Source: JAWWBL01 sp033720975
Lineage (GTDB): Bacteria > Actinomycetota > Acidimicrobiia > Spongiisociales > ZC4RG35
Assembly (NCBI GenBank): GCA_033720975.1
Contig: JAWWBL010000018.1
Location: 1-25,340 of the forward strand
Reading direction: 5' to 3'
Length of the DNA: 25,340 nucleotides
Position numbers and translations under genes: made by a program. The notes beneath the pieces are model-generated. The model ran no database searches, was not told the DNA's origin, and was given only the letters and a program-made list of their open reading frames with translations. Of the stretch, positions 1-6,669 are shown one piece after another; position 1 is the stretch's first letter, and the number at the start of each line of letters is the position of its first letter.

Positions 1-1
1 C

Positions 2-181
2 TTCCCCCTCAGCGAACGGTTCGCGAGTTGGGCGCGGCTTTCACCATTTCACTACTACCTGGGAAGTGACCCACTGGTCAACGGCATGCACTGGGGCCAC
101 GCAGCGGTGCTCGCGGGCCTGTTCGCCATCCTGATCGTGGTGTCGATGCCTCTGTTCGAGCGGCGGGACGTGGTCAAGTGA
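2..181 (+). CDS. ABC-2 type transporter permease, C-terminal fragment
   Basis: Only the last 59 codons lie in the window; the gene begins upstream of base 1. The reading frame starting at base 2 ends in TGA. It contains a loop reading SPFHYYLGSDPLVNG, followed by a hydrophobic helix (roughly AAVLAGLFAILIVVSMPLF) and a short basic tail ERRDVVK. This loop-plus-last-helix arrangement is typical of the final part of ABC-2 family permeases, which pair with a separate ATPase to export drugs, polymers or lipids. The substrate cannot be guessed from this piece. It ends 13 bases before the convergent Crp-like gene, and no clear terminator hairpin is visible between them. Confidence 0.7.
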   Translation, partial: FPLSERFASWARLSPFHYYLGSDPLVNGMHWGHAAVLAGLFAILIVVSMPLFERRDVVK

Positions 182-194
182 AGGGGCACTGCCC

Positions 195-878
195 TCAGGA
201 TGAAGCGACCTCCACCAGCCGGTCCCGATCGAGGATTCGGATGCTGCGGTAACCGGTCTCCACGACCCCCTGGCCGCGGAGGCGGCCGAGAGCCTCGTTG
301 ACCGACTGCCGGCTGACCCCGAGCAAAGCTGCAATCGTCGCCTGTGACAACGCCACCTCGCTACGACGCTCGGCCTCCTCTGCCAGCAAATCGGCCACCT
401 GGGACAGCACGGTCTTGTGCATCAGCCTTATCACCCGACGCTGGGTGTCCTCCAGCTGACGCAGCCCGGCAACCAGCCAACGAAGGCACACGGCGGGGTG
501 TTTGGTCAACTCGGGAAGCAGCCTGTCGCGGGGAAATCGGAACGCCCTCACGGCGTCGATCGCCTTTGCCGACGAGACGTAGGGCGTATCTCCAAACATC
601 GCAATGTCCCCGAGCACCGAACCCGGTCCGACTCGTGTCACCACACGTCGGTCCTTGCCGGAGCCGCGGTACACCTCGACCTCGCCACGCTCCACGAGAT
701 AGGCGGCTTCGGCCGCCTCACCTTCCTTGAACAGGTGGGTTCCGGGGTACTTCGAGACCATCTCCCCGACGTCCCGAATGAGGTCGAGGTCCGCAGCGCT
801 GAGTGGCGCATAGTCCGGGCGCCCGAACGACCGGGCGAGCCAGTCGAGGTGCTGCTGCTCGGACTTGGGATTGGCCAT
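195..878 (-). CDS. Crp/Fnr family transcriptional regulator
   Basis: This 227-residue protein has the standard two-domain build: a cyclic-nucleotide-type beta-roll (about residues 28-125, with GTHLFKEGEAAEAAYLV and GSVLGDIAMFGD), a dimerisation helix, and a C-terminal winged helix-turn-helix (about 165-205, ATIAALLGVSRQSVNEALGRLR). The phosphate-binding cassette lacks the Arg-Ser pair that contacts cAMP in E. coli Crp: after GDIAMFGD comes TPYVSSAKA. Canonical cAMP binding is therefore doubtful. It also lacks the N-terminal Cys cluster of Fnr. The ATG start matches the family length. It follows the MFS gene on the same strand after 42 bases and may be the last gene of that block. Its target genes are unknown. 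Confidence 0.9.
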   Translation of the reverse strand: MANPKSEQQHLDWLARSFGRPDYAPLSAADLDLIRDVGEMVSKYPGTHLFKEGEAAEAAYLVERGEVEVYRGSGKDRRVVTRVGPGSVLGDIAMFGDTPYVSSAKAIDAVRAFRFPRDRLLPELTKHPAVCLRWLVAGLRQLEDTQRRVIRLMHKTVLSQVADLLAEEAERRSEVALSQATIAALLGVSRQSVNEALGRLRGQGVVETGYRSIRILDRDRLVEVASS

Positions 879-920
879 AGAGAAGCCAACCGACCTGTAC
901 TCGGGGTTCTTCCAGCGCGG

Positions 921-2141
921 TCAGCCCCGTCCTTCGGCTAGCCGCGCTGAGATAGGCGATCGGGCCAAGATGACCATGGCCGAGATCCCGGCCAGAGGAC
1001 CCAGAGCGAGGACCGGAAAGGCCCATTGCCAGCTTGTCGCGTCGGCGATTGCCGGAGCGAGCCTTATGGTCACCAGTGTCAAGAGAAATCCAGACGCCGT
1101 TTGAAGGGTCAGCGCCGTTCCCCGGACCTCGTCACGGGCAGTCTCGGTGACCATCGCCGAAAACTGAGCGCTATCGGCAACCACGGTTGCCCCCCACAAG
1201 AGAAACAACGGAACGACGAGCCACGGCCCGGCGCCAAAGACAGCTGGGGTTGCCAATGCACAGGCGCCAGAGACGGCCATGGCAGATCCGGCGACCCTGG
1301 TGCGACCGAATCGATCCGCCAGGGCCCCCGCCCACCACGATCCGGGGCCGCCGATGGCGATGACCGCGAAAGTGAGGATGGCAACCGACCCATAGTCGGT
1401 GCCCGAAGCCGCCTCCGAAGCCAACAGGAACGTGGCCGTCCAGGTCCACATGGCGTACAACTCCCACATGTGGCCCAGGTATCCATATGTAGAGAGGCGT
1501 ACCCCACGGTCGCGGACGACCATGGCGACCTGCCTCCAGCGGAACCTCTGTGTCGGAACCTCGAAGGGCCCATCACCCACTCGAAGCATCATCAATGCAG
1601 AGAGGGCAGTCAGCAGCGACGCCGCGATGATCACGCCTTCCCATTCCAGGCCGATACCCCTGATCAGATGGGGCGATGCCGAGCCCACCGTTAGAGCACC
1701 CACGAGCAGCCCAAGGGCCCGGCCTCGCCCATGCTCGAACCAGCCTGCTACCACCTTGAGGCCGGCCGGGTAGACACCCGCCAAGAACGCCCCCGTCAGA
1801 AATCGCAGCACCAGAGCCGCAGACACAGTGGAGCTGGTGACAAACAAGAGTCCCGCGTTGGCGAGCGCACCGGCGACAGCACTGGCGAAAAAGAGGGCCC
1901 TCGCACGCACGATGTCGGCGAGGTTCAGTATGGCCGACACCAAGGCGCCAACGACGAAGCCGAGCTGAATGGCCAGCGTGAGACCCGCTTCCTCGGAGGT
2001 AGTGAGACCCCACAGTGATCGGAGCTGGGGGGACACGGCAGTCGCCGAGAACCAAAGGCTCAGCGCAAGCAGCTGTGCGATCGCGATCGTTGCAAGGGCT
2101 CGGGCGGCCGCTCGTTTGGCGAGGGTCTGCTCTCCGTTCAC
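921..2141 (-). CDS. MFS transporter
   Basis: A 406-residue polytopic membrane protein with about 12 predicted hydrophobic helices. It has the major-facilitator loop 2-3 pattern (about residues 72-84, LNLADIVRARALF) and its repeat in the second half (WWAGALADRFGRTRV). The second-half copy is the better match to the motif-A consensus DRxGRR. The start is GTG at 2141, overlapping the stop of the upstream 60-residue gene as GTGA, which indicates translational coupling. The family moves small solutes by uniport, symport or antiport across the cytoplasmic membrane, and nothing visible fixes the substrate. Its place directly downstream of the DUF3179 gene and the small membrane protein suggests a shared transcript. 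Confidence 0.88.
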   Translation of the reverse strand: MNGEQTLAKRAAARALATIAIAQLLALSLWFSATAVSPQLRSLWGLTTSEEAGLTLAIQLGFVVGALVSAILNLADIVRARALFFASAVAGALANAGLLFVTSSTVSAALVLRFLTGAFLAGVYPAGLKVVAGWFEHGRGRALGLLVGALTVGSASPHLIRGIGLEWEGVIIAASLLTALSALMMLRVGDGPFEVPTQRFRWRQVAMVVRDRGVRLSTYGYLGHMWELYAMWTWTATFLLASEAASGTDYGSVAILTFAVIAIGGPGSWWAGALADRFGRTRVAGSAMAVSGACALATPAVFGAGPWLVVPLFLLWGATVVADSAQFSAMVTETARDEVRGTALTLQTASGFLLTLVTIRLAPAIADATSWQWAFPVLALGPLAGISAMVILARSPISARLAEGRG

Positions 2142-2320
2142 AACCCGAGTGTCGTCAGGATCGCTCCCGTGGAGTTCGGGTCTATCACCGGGTCGTCGCC
2201 GTAACCCAATGCACTAAAGATGAGGAGGCCGACCGCGAAGATGGCCGCCGCGATTAGCAGCCCGATCAGCCAGGGCGCCATCTGCTTCTTTTCGACTGGT
2301 CCCGGACTCTCCTCAATCAT
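2138..2320 (-). CDS. Small single-pass membrane protein (60 aa), unknown function
   Basis: The frame is open further upstream, but the plausible start is the ATG at 2320, giving MIEESPGPVEKKQ, then one hydrophobic helix (about residues 16-38, APWLIGLLIAAAIFAVGLLIFSAL), then a polar tail. Longer versions would run antisense-like into the end of the DUF3179 gene and read as low-complexity Gly/Arg/Pro sequence, so they were set aside. It lies 35 bases after the DUF3179 stop, and its own stop overlaps the MFS start by four bases (GTGA). I do not recognise a family. A small accessory subunit of the neighbouring transporter or of the DUF3179 protein is possible but unproven. Confidence 0.7.
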   Translation of the reverse strand: MIEESPGPVEKKQMAPWLIGLLIAAAIFAVGLLIFSALGYGDDPVIDPNSTGAILTTLGL

Positions 2321-2355
2321 TGGGTTATTGTCCTTCGAGCGCAGCCAAATGCGTT

Positions 2356-3363
2356 TCAATCGCCCCAGTATTTCGCGTCGGGCCAGAAAGTTCGGGCGTC
2401 CGACGGAAACGAGGTGAACCCGGGAAGCTGGGCCAGGACCTCCCCCGCCAATGGCCCCTCGAGACCGATCCCGGTCGCCGGGTCCCACACCGTTCCTGTC
2501 TCGATGTCAACGATCTGGCGCTCGTTCCTAATGAGCGTCAGCGTCTCATCACCCACCTGCCTCAAGAAGACCGCCCAACGATCGTCCACGACAGGATCGA
2601 GAACAACCGCTATAGGAACTCCGGCGATCACGTCGTTCGCCGGACCATGGTTGAAAAGCTCGGTGACCTCGTACACGCCCACCTCCGTTCCGAAGTCCAC
2701 CACGATCGACATCGAACCGAGGCGGAACCTGGGCGATCGAGCCGGGGCGTCCAAGGCGAGGGTGTGAGGGTGTTGCTCTCTCCATGTTTGCCAGGAGGAC
2801 AGCTGGACCGCCATGAGCTCAAGCCGCGCCCCAGTGCGCTCTCCGACTATCGCCTCACCCAGCGGCTGGCTCCATACTGTGCCGGTGTCGTGATCCCACC
2901 ACGTCATCGCGTTCCCCCACAGGGCCCCTTGGTTCCCGAACACGAGAACCTCACCGTTCAGCTCTCGGCGATGGACCATCGCCGTCGCACAAAGCGGTCA
3001 CCACGACACCAAGATCGGCGTACCCCCGATCCAATCGATCACCATCTCTCTCCGGTTGAGGAAGCTCACTGGATAGGCCTTTGCTTCCCCGTCGAGCTCG
3101 ACACCGATGACCAAGACCTCGTCATCCCAGTCCGTGGAGGCAGCACTCTTGAAAGTCGGGTTGTAAACCGGGAGGATGGCGTCTCTCGCCAACAGCTGTC
3201 GAAACCCCGGAGGTGTCTGCTCACCTAGGCGAACCGGGTCGGGAACATCGGTTGGGACCTCAACTGGGCCGACGGCCACCTGGACCCGTTCTCCGGAGCC
3301 GATTGCCCAGATGGCCACGACAGCCAGGGCGACCACAACAAGAGTCAGGCCCACGCCTCTCAT
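2356..3363 (-). CDS. DUF3179 protein with in-frame TGA at the CxxC position: candidate selenoprotein
   Basis: Reading through one TGA (2998-3000) gives a 335-residue protein. Residues 4-22 form an N-terminal membrane anchor. Then come the DUF3179 hallmarks: DAILPVYNPTFKSA (61-74), VIGVELDGEAKAYPVSFLNRREMVIDWIGG (85-114, paraphrased family block), U122-P-L-C125, and after it DHDTGTVWSQPLGEAIVG and SWQTWREQHP. Family members normally read CPLCGTA where this one reads UPLCATA, so the TGA replaces the first Cys of a CxxC pair. The frame is identical before and after it, ruling out a frameshift. TGA acts as an ordinary stop in many neighbours, so general recoding is unlikely. A hairpin at SECIS distance follows. 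The role of the family is unknown; an extracytoplasmic thiol/selenol redox or metal-binding role is inference. The alternative is a nonsense mutation, which would leave a 121-residue truncated pseudogene. Start ATG at 3363, with only a weak Shine-Dalgarno. Confidence 0.8.
2966..2984 (-). promoter_or_regulatory. Candidate bacterial SECIS hairpin
   Basis: On the mRNA (minus strand), a perfect 8-bp stem CGGCGAUG/CAUCGCCG closes on a GUC triloop. If the top G-C pair opens, the loop reads GGUCC. Counting the first base after UGA as 1, the stem begins at 14 and GGUC occupies 21-24. In E. coli fdhF the equivalent loop GGUC occupies about 19-22. Bacterial SelB-dependent SECIS elements lie inside the coding region just after the UGA and carry a conserved GU in the apical loop, so both position and loop fit. 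Whether a SelB of this organism binds it cannot be seen here. Confidence 0.65.
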
Positions 3364-3420
3364 GCCGGAGGCAACGCCATCCCTGTCCGGCGTTAATCCG
3401 AAAGGTCGTGAGCACGACAG

Positions 3421-3446
3421 AGCCCCCGGGATTGTCCCAGGGGGCT
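3421..3446 (-). terminator. Rho-independent-type terminator hairpin
   Basis: AGCCCCC (3421-3427) pairs with GGGGGCT (3440-3446), and GGGA (3428-3431) with TCCC (3435-3438) inside it, leaving one bulged A and a TTG loop. It lies between the small heat-shock gene and the DUF3179 gene, so it probably ends the hsp20 message. The T-richer flank (TTTGTCT) is on the plus-strand side. On the minus strand there is no good U tract, so the strand assignment rests on context. Confidence 0.65.
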
Positions 3447-3473
3447 TTGTCTATGTGAGGCGAACTGGACCGT

Positions 3474-3878
3474 TCAGGCCTCGAGCTCTGGGGCTCCCGC
3501 GTTGACCGCGATCTTGCGAGCCTTGGCCTTCTCCTGAAGCGGGATCGAGAGGGTGAGGACGCCGTTCTCGTACGACGCTTCTACCGAACCGGCGTCAAGC
3601 GAGTCGCCAAGGTAGAAGCGGCGGGAGAAGCGACCCACCGGCCGGCCGCGCACGACCTCGGTGCGATCATCGTCGGCCAGCTCCCTACGCTCCACCGACA
3701 CCGTCAGGTGGTTCCGCTCGACTTCCACGTCAATCGCGTCGAGGCTGACACCGGGGGCGTCGATCTCGACGTAGTAGACGTCGTCTCTCATGTAGACGTC
3801 GGCCTCGAGGAATCGGCTCCTCGACTGCAGGGAGCCAGGGAAACCGAAGTCGAAGGGGTCGAATCTGTTGAGCATCAT
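3474..3878 (-). CDS. hsp20: Hsp20/alpha-crystallin small heat-shock protein
   Basis: A 134-residue ATP-independent holdase chaperone that forms oligomers and binds unfolding proteins in the cytoplasm. The alpha-crystallin domain spans about residues 24-118, with VYYVEIDAPGVSLDAIDVEVERNHLTVS near the start and the family signature region GRFSRRFYLGDSLD...SYENGVLTLSIP near the end. The N-terminus (MMLNRFDPFDFGFPG) is the short type common in bacterial Hsp20s. A strong Shine-Dalgarno GGAGG sits eight bases before the ATG at 3878, unlike many leaderless neighbours. Upstream lies a near-consensus promoter overlapped by inverted repeats, suggesting stress control. A hairpin terminator lies 27 bases past its stop, so it is probably monocistronic. 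Confidence 0.95.
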   Translation of the reverse strand: MMLNRFDPFDFGFPGSLQSRSRFLEADVYMRDDVYYVEIDAPGVSLDAIDVEVERNHLTVSVERRELADDDRTEVVRGRPVGRFSRRFYLGDSLDAGSVEASYENGVLTLSIPLQEKAKARKIAVNAGAPELEA

Positions 3879-3911
3879 GTTCTGTTGCCTCCTGTAGACA
3901 TGTATGACTAC

Positions 3912-3953
3912 TCATGCATTATGCATCATGAAATCTGATATGTCAAATATCAG
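3912..3953 (-). promoter_or_regulatory. hsp20 promoter with overlapping inverted repeats
   Basis: Reading the minus strand, TTGACA (3946-3941) and CATAAT (3923-3918) are separated by exactly 17 bases, a near-consensus housekeeping-sigma promoter. The -35 lies inside an inverted repeat, CTGATAT (3935-3941), five-base spacer, ATATCAG (3947-3953). The -10 overlaps two ATGCAT palindromes (3914-3919 and 3921-3926). The patch is strikingly AT-rich for this genome. It does not match the HspR/HAIR consensus as I know it, so the regulator is unknown. A repressor binding over the -35 is the simplest reading. Confidence 0.65.
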
Positions 3954-3988
3954 GTTTCCTGTTGGTAGCATGTGGCTCGGCATTGTTT

Positions 3989-3994
3989 TACCCT
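3989..3994 (+). promoter_or_regulatory. -10 element (TACCCT) for the RimB-like gene
   Basis: TACCCT fits the actinobacterial TANNNT -10 and ends seven bases before the ATG at 4002. This implies a leaderless mRNA starting at or next to that ATG, and favours 4002 over the upstream ATG at 3972. Confidence 0.5.
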
Positions 3995-4001
3995 ACGGCC
4001 G

Positions 4002-4451
4002 ATGGCGAAGAAGACAACCATCGGTTGGCGGGAATGGGTACAGCTACCCGACCTCGGTATCGGCGAGATCAAGGCCAAGGTGGACACAGGGGCAGACAAC
4101 TCATCGCTTCACGCGTTCAACATCGAGAGGTTCGAGGTTGAAGACGAGCCGTATGTCCGCTTCGAGATCCACCCCCACCAACGCAAGCGGAAGCCAAGCG
4201 TCGAGTGCGAGGCGCCGGTGGTCGGTGAGAAGAAGGTGAAGAACCCGGGCGGGAGGACCGAGTTGCGACCGGTGATCCGCACCACGCTGGTCGTAGCCGG
4301 GATCGAGCTCGACGCCAACGTCAACCTGACGACCCGTGACGAGATGACCTTTCGAATGCTCTTGGGAAGACGAACACTACGGAAGCTGTTCGTAGTCGAC
4401 CCCGGGCGAAGCTACATAGGAGAGCGCCCGACCAGAATGAACTCATCATGA
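4002..4451 (+). CDS. RimB-like ATP-dependent zinc protease / retropepsin-like (RimK-linked)
   Basis: A 149-residue member of the DUF785 family, annotated as ATP-dependent zinc protease and called RimB in Pseudomonas. It opens with TTIGWREWVQLPDLGIGEIKAKVDTGADNSSLHA. The D28-T-G-A motif is the aspartyl-protease-like catalytic turn, and a second family block MTFRMLLGRRTLRKLFVVDPG lies near the C-terminus. The earlier ATG at 3972 would add ten residues (MARHCFTLRP) not expected in the family, and a -10 box points to 4002. Its stop overlaps the rimK start (ATGA), so the two are coupled. In the Pseudomonas rim system RimB acts with the glutamate ligase RimK, probably trimming added residues; the same pairing here supports that role by inference. 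Confidence 0.88.
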   Translation: MAKKTTIGWREWVQLPDLGIGEIKAKVDTGADNSSLHAFNIERFEVEDEPYVRFEIHPHQRKRKPSVECEAPVVGEKKVKNPGGRTELRPVIRTTLVVAGIELDANVNLTTRDEMTFRMLLGRRTLRKLFVVDPGRSYIGERPTRMNSS

Positions 4452-5323
4452 AAATCGCCATCCTGTCCAGAAACGCCGGGCTCTACTCCACGGCTCGCCT
4501 CAAAGAAGCGGCTGCCGAGCGGGGGCACGATGTGAGCGTCGTCGACTATCTCCGCTGTTACATGGACATCACGGCGCGGCGCCCCAAAGTTCTCTTTCGT
4601 GGCGACGAGGTCGAAGCTCACGCGGTCATCCCGCGCATCGGCGCGACCTACACCTTCTATGGGGCAGCAGTGGTGCGGCAGTTCGAGATGGCCGACGTAT
4701 ACGCCCTCAACACCTCGGACGGAATAAGCCGCTCCCGCGACAAACTGCGCTCCCTCCAGATCTTGTCACGCTCCGGAGTGGGGCTACCGACCACCAGTTT
4801 TGCCCATGCCACCCAGGACATTGCGGGATTGCTCGACGTCGTGGGTGGTCCGCCGGTGGTGGTCAAGCTGCTCGAGGGCACCCAAGGAATCGGGGTCGTG
4901 CTCGCCGAGACCCGTAAGGCCGCGGAGTCGGTCATATCGGCATTCCGCCAGTTGGATGCCAACTTCCTTGTTCAGGATTTCATCAAGGAGGCGGAGGGCG
5001 CCGACATCCGGGCCTTCGTGGTTGGCGACAGTGTCGTAGCGGCAATGAGACGACAGGGGGCACCCGGGGACTTCCGATCCAACCTGCACCGGGGAGGCAA
5101 GGCTGAGATGGTCGAGCTCACCGAAGAAGAAACGGCAACCGCTCTCCAGTCCGCCAAGGCGATGGGGCTCTCGGTCGCAGGTGTCGATCTTCTCCAGTCG
5201 AAAGGAGGCCCGATGGTGCTCGAAGTGAACTCATCGCCGGGACTGGAGGGGATAGAAGCCGCGAGCAACGTCGACATCGCCGGGCTGATCATCGCGCACA
5301 TCGAAGAGAACGTGAGTGGCTGA
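4448..5323 (+). CDS. rimK: RimK family alpha-L-glutamate ligase
   Basis: A 291-residue ATP-grasp ligase that joins glutamate to the C-terminus of an acceptor through an acyl-phosphate; in E. coli the acceptor is ribosomal protein S6. Visible features are the N-terminal MKIAILSRNAGLYST, the ATP-binding strand VVVKLLEGTQGIGV (137-150), and the metal-binding residues D247 (GVDLL), E259 and N261 (LEVNSSPG). Length matches E. coli RimK (about 300). The ATG overlaps the protease stop by four bases, and its own stop overlaps the next GTG by eight bases. The three genes thus form a tightly coupled operon. The acceptor in this organism is unknown; S6 is a reasonable guess only. Confidence 0.93.
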   Translation: MKIAILSRNAGLYSTARLKEAAAERGHDVSVVDYLRCYMDITARRPKVLFRGDEVEAHAVIPRIGATYTFYGAAVVRQFEMADVYALNTSDGISRSRDKLRSLQILSRSGVGLPTTSFAHATQDIAGLLDVVGGPPVVVKLLEGTQGIGVVLAETRKAAESVISAFRQLDANFLVQDFIKEAEGADIRAFVVGDSVVAAMRRQGAPGDFRSNLHRGGKAEMVELTEEETATALQSAKAMGLSVAGVDLLQSKGGPMVLEVNSSPGLEGIEAASNVDIAGLIIAHIEENVSG

Positions 5324-6311
5324 GACCGCTCGCAACGAGAAGATCACCGTGGGCGGGGTCACCGTCCTACCCGGCCGGAAGCAGCGAATGGAGCTCCCTT
5401 TCGCGAAGGTGCCCACCGGGGCCGAGGAGTCGCTGCCCGTGGCGGTGATCAACGGACGCTCGAAGGGCCCCCACGTTTGGCTCTCAGCGGCGATTCACGG
5501 CGACGAGCTGAACGGCATCGAAATCGTTCGCAGAGTCATCCGGGAGTTGGACGCCAAGAGTCTCCGGGGTGCGGTGATAGCCGTTCCGATAGTCAATCCC
5601 CTTGGATTCGTCATCGAATCCAGATATCTGCCCGACCGGCGAGACCTCAATCGGTCATTTCCGGGATCGGCGCGCGGCTCCACAGCGGCCCGGCTGGCCC
5701 ATCTCTTCATGACCCAGATCGTCGGACAGTGCTCTGTCGGGCTCGACTTTCACACCGCCTCCAACCATCGAACCAACTATCCCCAGACGAGAGGGAACCT
5801 CGACGACGAGACGACTCTGAAGCTGGCCAAGTCATTTGCGGCGTCCTTTTCCATTCACTCCAGCCCCCGTCGGGGCTCGCTCCGCCAGGCTGCCACCCGT
5901 CACGGTGCAGCAGTCCTCACGTATGAGGGCGGAGAGGCCCACCGCTTCGATGGTGACGTGATCGATGCAGGCGTCATCGGAACCCTGCGCACCCTGCGTC
6001 GGCTCGGCATGATCGACGTCCGCTTGCCCCGTGCTCGTCCGAGCCGGGTGATCCGACGCACGACATGGGTGCGGGCGCGCCGGGGCGGGCTGGTGGAGGT
6101 CTTGGTGAACCTCGGCGACGCGGTTGAGAAAGGCCAGCCTATCGCTTTGATTTCCGACGCGTTTGGGGTTCGCCCGACGACCGTCAAGGCAAGCGAGACC
6201 GGTTGGGTCATCGCCAAGTCGCTACGTCCGCTGGTCCATTCTGGTGACGCCCTGGTCCACATCGGAGCCGCCGCCGGACCGGACCGCGACGACCCTGCCG
6301 AGAGGCGTTGA
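5316..6311 (+). CDS. Succinylglutamate desuccinylase/aspartoacylase-family deacylase
   Basis: A 331-residue M14-like zinc hydrolase of the AstE/AspA family. The zinc site is H61-G-D-E64 and H146 (in GLDFHT). The DLNRSFPG block (110-117) supplies substrate-carboxylate contacts. The C-terminal part (about 255-320, VRARRGGLVEVLVNLGDAVEKGQPIALI) resembles the lipoyl-like beta-barrel found at the end of this subfamily. The start is GTG at 5316, eight bases inside rimK. Such deacylases cleave N-acyl or N-aspartyl/glutamyl amide bonds. Beside a glutamate ligase and protease it may process glutamate-tailed or gamma-glutamyl products, but the real substrate is not shown by the sequence. Confidence 0.88.
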   Translation: MAETARNEKITVGGVTVLPGRKQRMELPFAKVPTGAEESLPVAVINGRSKGPHVWLSAAIHGDELNGIEIVRRVIRELDAKSLRGAVIAVPIVNPLGFVIESRYLPDRRDLNRSFPGSARGSTAARLAHLFMTQIVGQCSVGLDFHTASNHRTNYPQTRGNLDDETTLKLAKSFAASFSIHSSPRRGSLRQAATRHGAAVLTYEGGEAHRFDGDVIDAGVIGTLRTLRRLGMIDVRLPRARPSRVIRRTTWVRARRGGLVEVLVNLGDAVEKGQPIALISDAFGVRPTTVKASETGWVIAKSLRPLVHSGDALVHIGAAAGPDRDDPAERR

Positions 6312-6316
6312 GGGGA

Positions 6317-6580
6317 TCAGCTAGCCCTGCGGGTCTCCTCCAGCCAGATCCTCCTGAGGCCTCGCCGCTCTCGGGCCGTGTGGCCACCCCAGATCCCCTC
6401 AGTCTGGTTGGTCTCTATGGCCCAAGTGAGACATTCATCGGCGACCGGGCAGCCGGAACACACGGCCTTGGCCCGGAAAACCGCAGCCAAATCGTCTTTG
6501 TCAGGGAAGAAGTCAACCGAGCGGTCGACATCGAGGCAGGCAGCGGCCTCTCTCCACGGGGTAACAGTCAAGTCAATCAC
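6317..6580 (-). CDS. whiB: WhiB-family iron-sulfur transcription factor
   Basis: An 87-residue Wbl protein. The four Fe-S ligands are C15, C41, C44 and C50, in the pattern C-x(25)-CxxC-x5-C (VCSGCPVADECL). They are followed by the GIWGG turn (62-66) and a basic tail (RERRGLRRIW) that contacts DNA. Wbl proteins are confined to actinobacteria and their phages, bind a redox- or NO-sensitive 4Fe-4S cluster, and act with the housekeeping sigma factor. The start is GTG at 6580, with a GAGGG Shine-Dalgarno seven bases upstream. Its length and motif order are like WhiB1/WhiB2, but the subfamily cannot be assigned with certainty. Confidence 0.95.
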   Translation of the reverse strand: MIDLTVTPWREAAACLDVDRSVDFFPDKDDLAAVFRAKAVCSGCPVADECLTWAIETNQTEGIWGGHTARERRGLRRIWLEETRRAS

Positions 6581-6669
6581 AACGCCCTCGAATCATTGGC
6601 GAAACCTGGTAAACGCAGCCTCAAGCGAATTCGTTCCCTCTTTATCCGGGGGGCGGGTTGTGACATCAC

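Noticed and set aside
41..730. Plus-strand and extra minus-strand open frames over the Crp-like gene
   Set aside because: They are Arg/Pro/Ser-rich shadow frames of a clear Crp-family gene, typical of high-GC DNA.
2356..3363. Frameshift or two separate genes as the explanation of the split DUF3179 gene
   Set aside because: Both halves are in the same frame with only six codons (P L C A T A) between the TGA and the next Met, and those six codons match the family motif. A separate gene starting at 2979 would lack the motif and any ribosome-binding site.
2356..3363. General TGA reassignment (to Trp or Gly) in this genome
   Set aside because: TGA ends many well-matched genes in the window, such as nucS, rimK, fba and the Crp-like gene, at family-typical lengths.
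3972..4001. Upstream ATG for the RimB-like protease
   Set aside because: It adds a non-family decapeptide, has no ribosome-binding site, and lies upstream of the likely transcription start.
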